From Methylosinus sp. LW4 (GTDB lineage Bacteria; Pseudomonadota; Alphaproteobacteria; Rhizobiales; Beijerinckiaceae), in NCBI RefSeq assembly GCF_000379125.1, contig NZ_KB900626.1, positions 837,747 through 901,746 of the forward strand: a DNA stretch of 64,000 bases, read 5' to 3'. The notes beneath the pieces were generated by a model. That model saw nothing but the letters and a program-made list of their open reading frames with translations, was not told the origin of the DNA and ran no database searches. Below are positions 1 to 7,857 of the stretch, in pieces. A program made the translations under genes and the position numbers. The first letter of the stretch is position 1, and the number at the start of each line of letters is the position of its first letter.

Positions 1-1
1 C

Positions 2-1207
2 AATCTCTGCGATTCCTTTCCGCGCCTGTTCGATCTCGTCGACGAGTCGGCGAAAGGCGAAGTCGAGACCGTCGCCAGCGCGGATTTCAAAAAGATCGTG
101 GACGCTTGCACGCTCTGCGACATGTGCTTTTTGACCAAATGCCCTTATGTGCCGCCGCATGAGTTCGATCTCGACTTCCCGCATCTGATGCTGCGCTATC
201 GCGCCGTCGAGGCGAAGAAGAAGGGCGTCGGCTTCGCGGATCGCCAGCTCGCCGAGACCGACCGCAATGGCGCATTGGCGACGAAACTCGCGCCGCTCGC
301 CAATTGGGCGACCGATTGCGTACACACGGCTGCGCGCGATGCGTTGGAGAAGCTCGCCGGCCTGCATCATGAGGCCGTGCTGCCGAAATATTCGAAGAAG
401 ACGCTGGCCGCGCTCGCGAAGGAGACGCCGGCCGAGGTGAACAGAGAGGCGCCGGGCTTCGGCCGCAAGGCGGTGATCTACGCCACCTGCTTCGGCGAAT
501 ATAATGATCCCGGCGTCGGCCTCGCCGCGCGCGCCGTGCTCGCCAAGAATGGCGTCGAGACGGAGATTCTGCACCCGCATTGCTGCGGAATGCCGCTGCT
601 GGAGCAGGGGCTCATCGGCGAGGTCGCGGCTTCCGCGAAACAGGTCGCGGCCGCCTTCGAGCCTTGGATCGACAAGGGCTATGACATTATCGCGCTGGTT
701 CCCTCCTGCGCGCTGATGCTGAAATTCGAATGGCCTTTGATCGTCACTGATGATCCAAAAGTGAAGCGTCTCGCCGCCTCCACCTATGATCTCAGCGAAT
801 ATGTCGTCGGCCTTGCGCGCAAGGAGGGGCTGGCGGAAGGGCTCTCGCCGATCGAGGGCGGCGTCGCTTTCCATGTCTCCTGCCATTCGCGCGCGCAGAA
901 TATCGGGCGGAAAGGCGCTGAGCTGTTGAATCTCGTTCCGCAGGCCGATGTCGCCGTCATCGAGCGTTGCTCCGGCCATGGCGGCGCCTGGGGCTATAAG
1001 GCGCAGAATTTCGAGACGGCGCTGAAGGTCGGCAAGCCGGTGGCGCGACAGGCGCAATCCGCCGGCAAAGCCTATATCGTTTCCGAATGTCCGCTCTCCG
1101 GCCCGCATATCGCGCAGGGCATGGAGCGACTGGACGCGGAGGCGAAAAAGCCCGAGCTTCTCGTCCATCCGATCGAGCTGATCGCGCGGGCCTATGGGGT
1201 GAAGTGA
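2..1207 (+). CDS. Fe-S heterodisulfide reductase-like protein (5' partial)
   Basis: The reading frame is open from the first bases of the window, so the true start lies upstream. The visible part begins with an LCDSFPRLFDL segment, followed by a ferredoxin-like cysteine motif (CTLCDMCFLTKCPY, about 110-150). Two CCG-type cysteine domains follow: HCCGMP near 575-595 and SCHSR...CSGHGG near 880-980. This is the layout of GlpC/HdrD-like proteins, which carry 4Fe-4S clusters and move electrons between thiol/disulfide or quinone partners. The DUF3501 gene 150 bp downstream is the usual partner of this subfamily, often together with a rubrerythrin gene, which would lie off the left edge. A role in peroxide or thiol redox stress is an inference; the electron donor and acceptor are not visible. 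Confidence 0.85.
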   Translation, partial: NLCDSFPRLFDLVDESAKGEVETVASADFKKIVDACTLCDMCFLTKCPYVPPHEFDLDFPHLMLRYRAVEAKKKGVGFADRQLAETDRNGALATKLAPLANWATDCVHTAARDALEKLAGLHHEAVLPKYSKKTLAALAKETPAEVNREAPGFGRKAVIYATCFGEYNDPGVGLAARAVLAKNGVETEILHPHCCGMPLLEQGLIGEVAASAKQVAAAFEPWIDKGYDIIALVPSCALMLKFEWPLIVTDDPKVKRLAASTYDLSEYVVGLARKEGLAEGLSPIEGGVAFHVSCHSRAQNIGRKGAELLNLVPQADVAVIERCSGHGGAWGYKAQNFETALKVGKPVARQAQSAGKAYIVSECPLSGPHIAQGMERLDAEAKKPELLVHPIELIARAYGVK

Positions 1208-1208
1208 G

Positions 1209-1330
1209 GCCCCTCCCTCACCCTCCCCGCTGGCGCGGGAGAGGGGGCGGCCGGCGTTTCGCGAACCCTCGATGAAGGGCCGAATCTGCTCCCTCTCTCG
1301 CGAAGCGGGGGAGGGCCGGGGAGGGGGCTC
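1209..1330. repeat. Bipartite palindromic intergenic repeat, copy 1
   Basis: Two arms in opposite orientation (1209-1250 and 1289-1330) are separated by about 38 bp. Each arm holds a pyrimidine-rich tract, a short GC hairpin (CCCCGCTGGCGCGGG and CTCGCGAAGCGGG) and a purine-rich complement. The same architecture recurs between genes at about 12.8, 21.1, 42.8 and 55.6 kb. It is probably a REP/BIME-like element rather than a gene; it may also act as a transcript-end hairpin between the two Fe-S-related genes. Confidence 0.7.
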
Positions 1331-1357
1331 GCGTAGCTTGAAGAATTGGAGCGATCA

Positions 1358-1948
1358 ATGGCGCAAAAGCACCACATCACCGTCGCCGATCTTCTTCCGC
1401 CGGACGAATATGCGAAGATCCGCGTCGAGAGCCGCCGCCGCATCGCCGCGCGCAAGCGCAGTCGCCGCGTCGAGGTCGGGCCTTTCGTGACCTTTTATTT
1501 CGAGGATTTCGAGACGATCTGGCTGCAGATCCAGGAGATGATCCACATAGAGAAGGGGACGCTCGAGCAGGCGCCGAGCGAGATCGCCGCCTATGCGCCG
1601 CTGATCCCCAAGGGCCGCGAATTGGTCGCCACTTTCATGATCGAGATCGATGATCCGCTGCGCAGAAAGCGCGTGCTGGACACGCTGGGCGCGATAGAGG
1701 AGACCGCCTTCATCGAATTGGGCGGCGAGCGCATCGCCGGCGTCGCCGAGGCGGACCAGGACCGCACCAGGGAGGACGGCAAGGCCTCCGCCGTGCAATT
1801 CGTGCATTTCCCCTTCACCGACGTGCAGGTCGCGGCTTTTCGCGAGCCGGGAGCGCGCGCGCTGATCGGCTTCACCCATCAGAATTACGGGCATATCGCA
1901 GTGATGCCGGAGGCGGTGCGGGCGGAGCTGTCGGGCGATTTCGACTGA
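1358..1948 (+). CDS. DUF3501 family protein
   Basis: This 196-residue protein matches the DUF3501 family over its whole length: an N-terminal region rich in Arg/Lys, an IQEMIHIEKG segment around residues 60-70, and a C-terminal half ending in HQNYGHIAVM. The ATG at 1358 is chosen because a GGAG sits at 1348-1351; an in-frame TTG four codons upstream lies inside that Shine-Dalgarno region. No signal peptide or membrane segment is visible, so it should be cytoplasmic. The biochemical function is unknown. The conserved link with HdrD-like Fe-S proteins and rubrerythrin suggests a shared redox or peroxide-defence task. Confidence 0.85.
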   Translation: MAQKHHITVADLLPPDEYAKIRVESRRRIAARKRSRRVEVGPFVTFYFEDFETIWLQIQEMIHIEKGTLEQAPSEIAAYAPLIPKGRELVATFMIEIDDPLRRKRVLDTLGAIEETAFIELGGERIAGVAEADQDRTREDGKASAVQFVHFPFTDVQVAAFREPGARALIGFTHQNYGHIAVMPEAVRAELSGDFD

Positions 1949-2038
1949 CGGCTGCGCGAGTCGTGGCTTTGGCCACATCCTTTCGGAAGCGCGTCTCGTA
2001 AATCTTCGTCCATCGCAATGGCGAGCAAGGGGACGAAA

Positions 2039-2377
2039 ATGAACGAGATCATGACCTATCAGCAATGGATGACGCGCACCTATATTTTCGGCGCGAAAAG
2101 GAGCGCCGAGCTCAGGGCCGTCGACAACGCGCTTCTCGGCTATCATGTCAACGGCACGAGCCAATCGCTGCTCCTTCTCGAGAGCAAATTCGATGCGTTC
2201 GTCGTCAAGAAAGCCCAAATGAGAGGCCGCTTTGTGACGGGCTATGACTATGACGGGCTCACCAAGCGAGACGGTCGAAAGATCGACGGAGTCGGACCCG
2301 TGACGGAGCTCGGCAGACAGATCAGGCTCCATGAGCATTCGTCCGCTCACAAATTCGCGGTCTCGAGCCTCCTGTGA
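2039..2377 (+). CDS. Hypothetical protein, 112 residues
   Basis: I do not recognise this family. The ATG at 2039 follows AAGGGGA (2027-2033) at a good distance and is preferred over the ATG at 2018. The protein is basic and soluble-looking, with no signal peptide or membrane span. It contains an LLGYHVNGTSQSLLLLESKF segment and a Gly/Asp-rich middle (TGYDYDGLTKRDGRKIDG). It stands alone between the DUF3501 gene and prfC. Codon use is slightly less G/C-biased than in the neighbours, so recent acquisition is possible. The strong ribosome site supports a real gene. Confidence 0.55.
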   Translation: MNEIMTYQQWMTRTYIFGAKRSAELRAVDNALLGYHVNGTSQSLLLLESKFDAFVVKKAQMRGRFVTGYDYDGLTKRDGRKIDGVGPVTELGRQIRLHEHSSAHKFAVSSLL

Positions 2378-2474
2378 GATATCACCGATTCATTCGCCTG
2401 CCTCGCTGATTTTTCAGTATTTTAACCCTTGGAGCAGTCCCGTCGGCCTTCGACCCTCTGGCCTTATCGGTCGA

Positions 2475-4127
2475 ATGACCTTAAAGGGCGTGGCGACATT
2501 CGCCACTCCCTTCCAGCGAGTTCGAGACTTGACCACCTCCCAGCCGAGCGACCCCGTCTCGCGGCGGCGCACCTTCGCCATCATTTCCCACCCGGACGCG
2601 GGCAAGACCACGCTCACCGAGAAGCTTCTGCTGTTCGGCGGCGCGATCCAGCTCGCCGGCGCGGTGAAGGCCAAGCGCAACGCCCAGCAGACGCGCTCGG
2701 ACTGGATGAGCATAGAGCGCGAGCGCGGCATTTCCGTCGTCACCTCGGTGATGACCTTCGAATATGGCGATTGCGTCTTCAACCTGCTCGACACGCCGGG
2801 CCATGAGGACTTTTCGGAGGACACCTATCGCACGCTCTCCGCCGTGGATGCGGCGGTGATGGTGATCGACGCCGCCAAGGGCATAGAAGCGCGCACGCGC
2901 AAGCTGTTCGAAGTGTGCCGGCTGCGCGATATTCCGATCGTCACCTTCATCAACAAGCTCGATCGCGAGGGGCGCGATCCTTTCTCGCTGCTCGACGAGA
3001 TCGAGAAGACGCTGGCGCTCGACACGGCGCCGGTGACTTGGCCGATCGGCTCCGGCCGCAGCTTCGCCGGCACCTACTGCTTCGCGACGAAATCCGTGCG
3101 CAAGATCGACGCCGACACCGAGCCGATGGTGGTCTCCGGCCTCGACGATCCGGCGCTGCTCGCGCTGCTGCCGGCGCATGAGGCGGACGCTTGGCTGGAA
3201 GAGGCCATGCTCGCCGAGGAGGGCTGCAAGACGTTCGAGCTCGCGGCGTTTCGCGAGGGGCATTTGACGCCGGTCTTCTTCGGCAGCGCTCTGCGCAATT
3301 TCGGCGTGCGCGATCTCATCGACGCAATGGCCGAATATGCGCCCTCGCCGCGCGGGCAGGACGCCGACAAGCGCCATGTCGAGGCCAAGGAGCCGAAGAT
3401 GGCCGGCTTCGTGTTCAAGATTCAGGCGAATATGGACCCCAACCATCGCGACCGCATCGCCTTCATGCGCGTCTGCTCGGGCAAGCTCTCGCGCGGCATG
3501 AAGGCGAAGATCGTGCGCACGGGCAAAACCATCTCGCTCAATGCGCCGCAATTCTTCTTCGCGCGCGACCGCTCCATCGCCGATGAAGCCTATGCGGGCG
3601 ATGTGGTGGGCATTCCCAATCATGGTATTTTGCGCATCGGCGACACGCTCACCGAGGGCGAGGAGATTTCCTTCCGCGGCGTGCCGAGCTTCGCGCCGGA
3701 AATTCTGCGCCGCATCGTCATCTCCGACGCCATGAAGGCCAAGAAGCTGCGCGAGGCGTTGCGCCAGCTGGCGGAGGAGGGCGTGGTGCAGCTCTTCCTG
3801 CCCAATGACGGCTCCGGCGCGCTGGTCGGCGTCGTCGGCGCGCTACAGCTCGACGTGCTGGCGACGCGGCTCGAGGCCGAATATGGGCTGGAGACGAAAT
3901 ACGAGACCTCGCGCTTCGGCATATGCCGCTGGATCACCTCTCAGGACCCGATCGCGCTGAAGAGCTTCATCGACTCGCACGGCTCCTCGATGGCGGAGGA
4001 CATAGACGGCGCGCCCGTGTTCATGTCGTCGAGCGAGTTCCAGCTTCGCTATGACGCGGAGCGGCATTCGTCCATCGTGTTCTCGGATGTGAAGGATTAT
4101 CAGAAGAGCGGGGCGGGGAAGGGGTGA
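2475..4127 (+). CDS. prfC: Peptide chain release factor 3
   Basis: RF3 is the translational GTPase that removes RF1/RF2 from the ribosome after peptide release. The G motifs are plain: SHPDAGKTT (G1), DTPGHEDFSEDTYR (G3) and NKLD (G4), followed by domain II and the C-terminal RF3 domain. ATG 2475 gives 550 residues. TTG 2529 would give 532 residues and start 11 residues before RRTFAIISHPD, which is closer to E. coli RF3 (529 residues). Neither start has a strong ribosome site, so the start is uncertain. An in-frame ATG at 2331 would overlap the preceding gene and is unlikely. The gene appears monocistronic. Confidence 0.96.
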   Translation: MTLKGVATFATPFQRVRDLTTSQPSDPVSRRRTFAIISHPDAGKTTLTEKLLLFGGAIQLAGAVKAKRNAQQTRSDWMSIERERGISVVTSVMTFEYGDCVFNLLDTPGHEDFSEDTYRTLSAVDAAVMVIDAAKGIEARTRKLFEVCRLRDIPIVTFINKLDREGRDPFSLLDEIEKTLALDTAPVTWPIGSGRSFAGTYCFATKSVRKIDADTEPMVVSGLDDPALLALLPAHEADAWLEEAMLAEEGCKTFELAAFREGHLTPVFFGSALRNFGVRDLIDAMAEYAPSPRGQDADKRHVEAKEPKMAGFVFKIQANMDPNHRDRIAFMRVCSGKLSRGMKAKIVRTGKTISLNAPQFFFARDRSIADEAYAGDVVGIPNHGILRIGDTLTEGEEISFRGVPSFAPEILRRIVISDAMKAKKLREALRQLAEEGVVQLFLPNDGSGALVGVVGALQLDVLATRLEAEYGLETKYETSRFGICRWITSQDPIALKSFIDSHGSSMAEDIDGAPVFMSSSEFQLRYDAERHSSIVFSDVKDYQKSGAGKG

Positions 4128-4184
4128 GCGGCTCGCTGTCGCCTGTGGCGCGATCGTGTTACAGTTTTCGCGAGGAGAGCGCGG

Positions 4185-4466
4185 ATGGCGAATGTCGAAA
4201 AGCGGAGCTTCAGCCTGCCGACCGAGAATTTGGCCTTCATCGAGGCGAAGGTCTCCGCCGGAGACTATGCTTCGGAGAGCGATGTGATCCGCGCGGCGCT
4301 TTCCGCCTTGCAGGAGCGGGACGCCGCCGTCGAGCGATGGCTACGGGAAGACGTCGCGCCCGTTTATGACGCCATGCGCGCCGAGCCGGACCGCGCCGTC
4401 TCTATCGACTCGGTATTCGACGAGGTGCGGGCGCGTCACGCGTTTCGATCGAAGGATCGCGGTTGA
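4185..4466 (+). CDS. ParD-like antitoxin of a type II toxin-antitoxin pair
   Basis: This is a 93-residue protein of the ParD/CC2985 type. Its N-terminal strand (KRSFSLPTENLAFIEAKV) and following helices fit a ribbon-helix-helix DNA-binding domain, with YASESDVIRAALSAL the typical second helix. The acidic C-terminal half (about residues 48-93) would wrap the toxin. The gene is preceded by GAGGAGA near 4171-4177 (spacing somewhat variable). Its stop codon overlaps the start of the ParE-like gene, the normal antitoxin-first order with coupled translation. By analogy with the family it should repress its own promoter together with the toxin; no clear operator was identified. Confidence 0.88.
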   Translation: MANVEKRSFSLPTENLAFIEAKVSAGDYASESDVIRAALSALQERDAAVERWLREDVAPVYDAMRAEPDRAVSIDSVFDEVRARHAFRSKDRG

Positions 4467-4753
4467 GACGGCGAGCGATCGTTTTCTCGCCAGAAGCGCG
4501 CGACGACATTCTGCAGATTTACGATTGGATAGAAGAGAGGGCCGGCTCGGACGTCGCGCTCGCCTATATCGGCCGGCTCGAAACCTATTGCCGGGCGTCC
4601 GAAAGAGGGCGTCGCAGAGATGATCTGCGGCCTGGGCTTCGTGCGGTCGGTTTCGAGCGGCGCGTGACGATCGCCTTTTTCGTCGAGGAAGAGCGCGTCA
4701 CTATCCTTCGCCTGTTCTACGGCGGCAAGGACTGGGAGGCCGCTCTGGCCTGA
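4463..4753 (+). CDS. ParE/RelE-like toxin
   Basis: This 96-residue protein has the ParE fold signature: an N-terminal FSPEARDDILQIYDWIEER helix pair and a C-terminal strand with VTILRLFYGGKDWEAAL. The start is TTG at 4463 in the context TTGA, overlapping the antitoxin stop, so translation is probably coupled. ParE toxins of this family usually poison DNA gyrase, while related RelE proteins cleave mRNA; the sequence alone does not decide which. The length is normal and there is no frameshift, so the pair looks intact. Confidence 0.87.
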   Translation: MRRRAIVFSPEARDDILQIYDWIEERAGSDVALAYIGRLETYCRASERGRRRDDLRPGLRAVGFERRVTIAFFVEEERVTILRLFYGGKDWEAALA

Positions 4754-4835
4754 CGATCCTCGCCACGGCCAAGCGAGACAATCCGTTCGCCTTCGCCTAT
4801 GCTGCCCGATCGCAAGAGCAAAGGAGCACCGACCC

Positions 4836-5219
4836 ATGTCCGAGGCGTCGTCCGGCCTCAATCTCGATCCGATCGGAGAGGATTTCATTCTGAGCCGGAA
4901 AGGCGACGATGGCGTGACGGCCAAAATCGTCCTCACCGCCGCCGATATTCTCGACTTGACCCGCTCCGCCCTGGCGCTGCGCGAGAAGGGCCTCGCTCAG
5001 CGGCAGCCGGCCAGCGGCGAGGTCGAGGCGGTGCTGGCGACGCCGGTGGAGTCGATCGCGCTGCACCGGGAGATGCTCGGCGACAATCTTCTGCTCACCC
5101 TCGTCTCGCCGGACGGCAATCGGCTCGCCTTCGCGCTTCCCTCGGCGGTCGCGGGCGATCTCGTTGAACGGCTCTTGGCCGTTCTCGCGACGCAGACCGC
5201 CGCGCCGGCGCGGCAATGA
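4836..5219 (+). CDS. Hypothetical protein, 127 residues
   Basis: The family is not recognised. The gene has a good ribosome site (AAAGGAG near 4819-4825) ahead of ATG 4836. The protein is soluble and acidic. It has a likely beta-rich N-terminus (FILSRKGDDGVTAKIVLTAADILDLTR) and a second strand-rich segment (GDNLLLTLVSPDGNRLAFALP) before an amphipathic C-terminal helix. It ends 9 bp before the convergent gene on the other strand. Codon use matches the chromosome, so it is probably a resident gene of narrow distribution. Confidence 0.6.
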   Translation: MSEASSGLNLDPIGEDFILSRKGDDGVTAKIVLTAADILDLTRSALALREKGLAQRQPASGEVEAVLATPVESIALHREMLGDNLLLTLVSPDGNRLAFALPSAVAGDLVERLLAVLATQTAAPARQ

Positions 5220-5228
5220 GCCGGCGCG

Positions 5229-5555
5229 TCAGGGCGAGACGCGATATTCCTCGGTGAGATCGCCGCGGATCAGCGTGACGATCTTCTCCGTTCCCGAGCG
5301 GAGCCAGCGCGCGTGGCAGATTTTCGGCCCGCACAGAACCTCGGGGAAGCGATAGAGCGGCTTGCCGGAGGGGAGCTTGAGGCCGAAGCCGGCGTCCGGC
5401 CTCCAGCCCTGCGCGGCGAGCTGGTCGCGAAACTCCCGATAGAGCGGCAATTGCGAGAATTCGGCGTCCTGCGCGACCGCCGCTCCCGACAGGAGCGCGA
5501 GAAGCGAGCCGATGCAGGCGAGCGTCGCGCGCCGACCGGAGCTGGAGGAATTCAT
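5229..5555 (-). CDS. Exported hypothetical protein, 108 residues
   Basis: The protein starts with a clear Sec signal peptide: a short charged start, then LACIGSLLALLSGAAVAQ, with probable cleavage after AVA. The mature part is about 80 residues with two cysteines in a CGPKIC context that could form a disulfide in the periplasm. ATG at 5555 is preferred because AAGGGG lies about nine bases upstream and the signal peptide starts directly; a longer in-frame start at 5609 would add 18 residues ahead of the signal. The function is unknown. It lies downstream of a terminator that ends the phosphoesterase gene, so it probably has its own promoter. Confidence 0.7.
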   Translation of the reverse strand: MNSSSSGRRATLACIGSLLALLSGAAVAQDAEFSQLPLYREFRDQLAAQGWRPDAGFGLKLPSGKPLYRFPEVLCGPKICHARWLRSGTEKIVTLIRGDLTEEYRVSP

Positions 5556-5661
5556 CTTGGCGAGCCCCTTCTGCTGCGCGGGCGAACGGGCCGGCGCCGC
5601 AGGCTTCATCGCATGATCGCGCAGCTCTGAAAAGTTCGACGCGACTTTCGTGACAAAGATG

Positions 5662-5691
5662 AAAACGGCCCCGCTCGCGCGGGGCCGTTTT
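5662..5691 (-). terminator. Rho-independent terminator
   Basis: A perfect 13-bp inverted repeat (AAAACGGCCCCGC, loop TCGC, GCGGGGCCGTTTT) has an A tract on one side and a T tract on the other, so it can work on both strands. On the minus strand it lies 17 bp after the stop of the phosphoesterase gene, which it most likely terminates. Confidence 0.9.
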
Positions 5692-5708
5692 CTCGTGCGT
5701 GGCGTCGC

Positions 5709-7454
5709 TCAGCGCTCGGCGGCTTCCAGCGCCCGCGCGAGGCTGTGGACCTCCGCGTCGCGGGAGCCGAGCGGGGCGAGATGATGGCGCTCCTCGATCA
5801 GCTTCAGGATCGAGGTCGTGTCGTAATTCACATGATCCACCCCGGAGCGGTCGAAGCGCTTGGAGATCAGCAGCGCCGGAATGCGCGTGCCGGGACCCCA
5901 GCGATCATGCGCGCCGCCGCCGGCGTGATGCTCGCGGCCGTGATGGCGTTCGCCTTCGGCCACTTGCTCGGTCTGATAGGGCGGCGGCGGGACATGGTCC
6001 CAGGCGCCGCCGAACTCGTCATAAGTGACGATGATGAGCGTCTCGCGCCCGTCGGGGCCGTTGACGATGGAGGCGATCAGATCGACGAGATGCGAGCTGC
6101 CATCCGGCTCGCTGGCGTAGCCGGGATGCTCGTTTTCCGCGCCGATCAGCTTCACGAAGCTGACGGGCTTGAGCCGCCCGGTCTTGGCGAGCTGAACGAA
6201 CTCGGCCTCGTCGCGCAGATGATCGCGGCGCGCCGCCGTGCCCGGCGCATAGGCCTTGAAATAGTTGAATGGCTGATGGTGGAACTGGAACAGCTTGTCC
6301 GGGCAGTTCGGAAAGACCGCCGTCGCCAGCGCGTTCGGATCGGCGCAGTTCGTCCCGGCGCCATTGGTCCAGCCGGGCGCGCCTATGTCGCCATTGGCGT
6401 TGGACCAGCCGCCCGAATACCAGGCCCAGTCGATCCCGCGCGCGGAGAGGCGATCGCCGATCGTCGGATTTTCCAGCGGCGGCAGACGCTTCGCCTCCGC
6501 CGTGCCGGGCGCGTAGGGCTGATAATAAGGCTGGGTCGTGTTGACCGCGAAATCGCCGCAGACGACAGTCGCCGGCGTCGCCGGACGTCCCGCGGGCGGG
6601 GTGCAGGAGGCGGTCAGCTGCGCGTCCTTGGCGGCGGAGCCGAGCGAGTTGGAATAGAGCGGCGCGCCGGTCGCCATGCCATTGGCGTCGACCACTGAAT
6701 GGAGGTCGTTCGCGCTGGCGTCATTCGGCGCATTGGCGAAGACCGGCGTCGCCGCGGCGACGAGCCATTGATGATTGAGGAAGGAGCCGCCGAAGGCCGA
6801 TTGGAAGAAATGATCGGCGATGACGTAATGCGGCGCGCCATGCTTGTGGAGCGCGACATAGATCGGCAGCTTGGTGGTGTCGTAATAGCCCATGGAGAGG
6901 CCGGCGGCGTCGCTGCCCGTCACATAGCGGTTCTGCTTGCCGCCGTTGATCTGGAACTGCTCGCTGTAATAGCGATGCACGAGATCGCGCGTGCAGCCGC
7001 CCGTGAGGGCGCCGGCGGCGTTCTTCGGCACGCCATTCGCAGCGGAGACGCCGGGCGCGGGACAGGTCTTGTCGGTCGAGGCGATATAATCGTCGATCTC
7101 GAAGGGCTTGTTCTGGAAGGCGCTCACAAAGGACGTCGCGCCGGTCGCATCCGTGCAGCTCGTCGCCAAAGGCGAGGGCGAGGCGAGATTCGCATCATTC
7201 TGTAGCAGGCAGGAATAGGCGGTGGTTCCGTCGGCGCGGACCTGCTTGGTGTGCGCGGCGTCGGCGAAGGGCAGTCCCTGCACCGGCTCGCCATTCACCG
7301 CGCCCCACAGGCCGAACAGATTGTCGAAGCTGTGGTTTTCTTGGTAGATGACGACGATGTGATTGAATTCGTGCAGAGATTCTGAGCTGGCGGGAGTAGC
7401 CGACGCCGCGCAGGCGAGGGCCGCGAGGCCGCCGATCGAGTGCTTCAGGAACAT
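5709..7454 (-). CDS. Secreted phosphoesterase (phospholipase C / acid phosphatase AcpA-like)
   Basis: This 581-residue protein belongs to the phosphoesterase family PF04185. Residues 1-24 are a signal peptide ending in TPASS. The family metal site begins with QENHSFDNLFG near residues 38-48 and is completed by the C-terminal part with TYDEFGGAWDHVPPPP. It should hydrolyse phosphate esters in the periplasm or outside the cell; substrate preference (phospholipid or small phosphomonoester) cannot be read from the sequence. A His/Gly-rich insert (GERHHGREHHAGGGAHD) just after the catalytic Asp region is unusual and might bind metal. A strong AAGGGGG ribosome site precedes ATG 7454, and a terminator follows the stop, so it is probably monocistronic. 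Confidence 0.88.
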   Translation of the reverse strand: MFLKHSIGGLAALACAASATPASSESLHEFNHIVVIYQENHSFDNLFGLWGAVNGEPVQGLPFADAAHTKQVRADGTTAYSCLLQNDANLASPSPLATSCTDATGATSFVSAFQNKPFEIDDYIASTDKTCPAPGVSAANGVPKNAAGALTGGCTRDLVHRYYSEQFQINGGKQNRYVTGSDAAGLSMGYYDTTKLPIYVALHKHGAPHYVIADHFFQSAFGGSFLNHQWLVAAATPVFANAPNDASANDLHSVVDANGMATGAPLYSNSLGSAAKDAQLTASCTPPAGRPATPATVVCGDFAVNTTQPYYQPYAPGTAEAKRLPPLENPTIGDRLSARGIDWAWYSGGWSNANGDIGAPGWTNGAGTNCADPNALATAVFPNCPDKLFQFHHQPFNYFKAYAPGTAARRDHLRDEAEFVQLAKTGRLKPVSFVKLIGAENEHPGYASEPDGSSHLVDLIASIVNGPDGRETLIIVTYDEFGGAWDHVPPPPYQTEQVAEGERHHGREHHAGGGAHDRWGPGTRIPALLISKRFDRSGVDHVNYDTTSILKLIEERHHLAPLGSRDAEVHSLARALEAAER

Positions 7455-7857
7455 TTTGTAGCCCCCTTATATTGGCGGGGCGGACGCTAGCGACGCAAAA
7501 TATCGGGCCTGTGACAGTCGCGGCGACGCTTCGATCGCCTGCGACGCCCCAGAAAGCGGAGCGAATTGGCCGGCGCCGCGACAAACTCCGTCTCCGCGTC
7601 GGTTGCGCCTCTTTTCGTCCCTGCGAGAGCGTGATAAGCGAACCCTCACACCGATGCGCGAGCGCGCATTCTGCGGCCGGATTTCGATCGGCCGGAAGAG
7701 TTTTGCGCTGAAAACGGGAGCTCGAGGCCGTTTCGGGGTCGCCGTTTCCGGCGTCCCCGAGCGAAACCTCGCTTCCCGCGAACGGCTCCGCCCGAAGGCG
7801 CGGGCGAGCCGGGAGCCGCCGTCACTTGCCGCGCCTTGTCTCGATAGAGGATGCTAA
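7455..7857. other. Divergent intergenic region with structured glyA leader
   Basis: These 403 bases hold no convincing gene. They separate the divergent phosphoesterase gene and glyA and should contain both promoters. Close to glyA, at 7783-7811, a stable imperfect hairpin (CGGCTCCGCCCG...CGGGCGAGCCG, one bulged C) ends about 46 bases before the start codon. Further short palindromes occur at 7728-7770. No known riboswitch consensus was recognised by eye. Confidence 0.4.
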
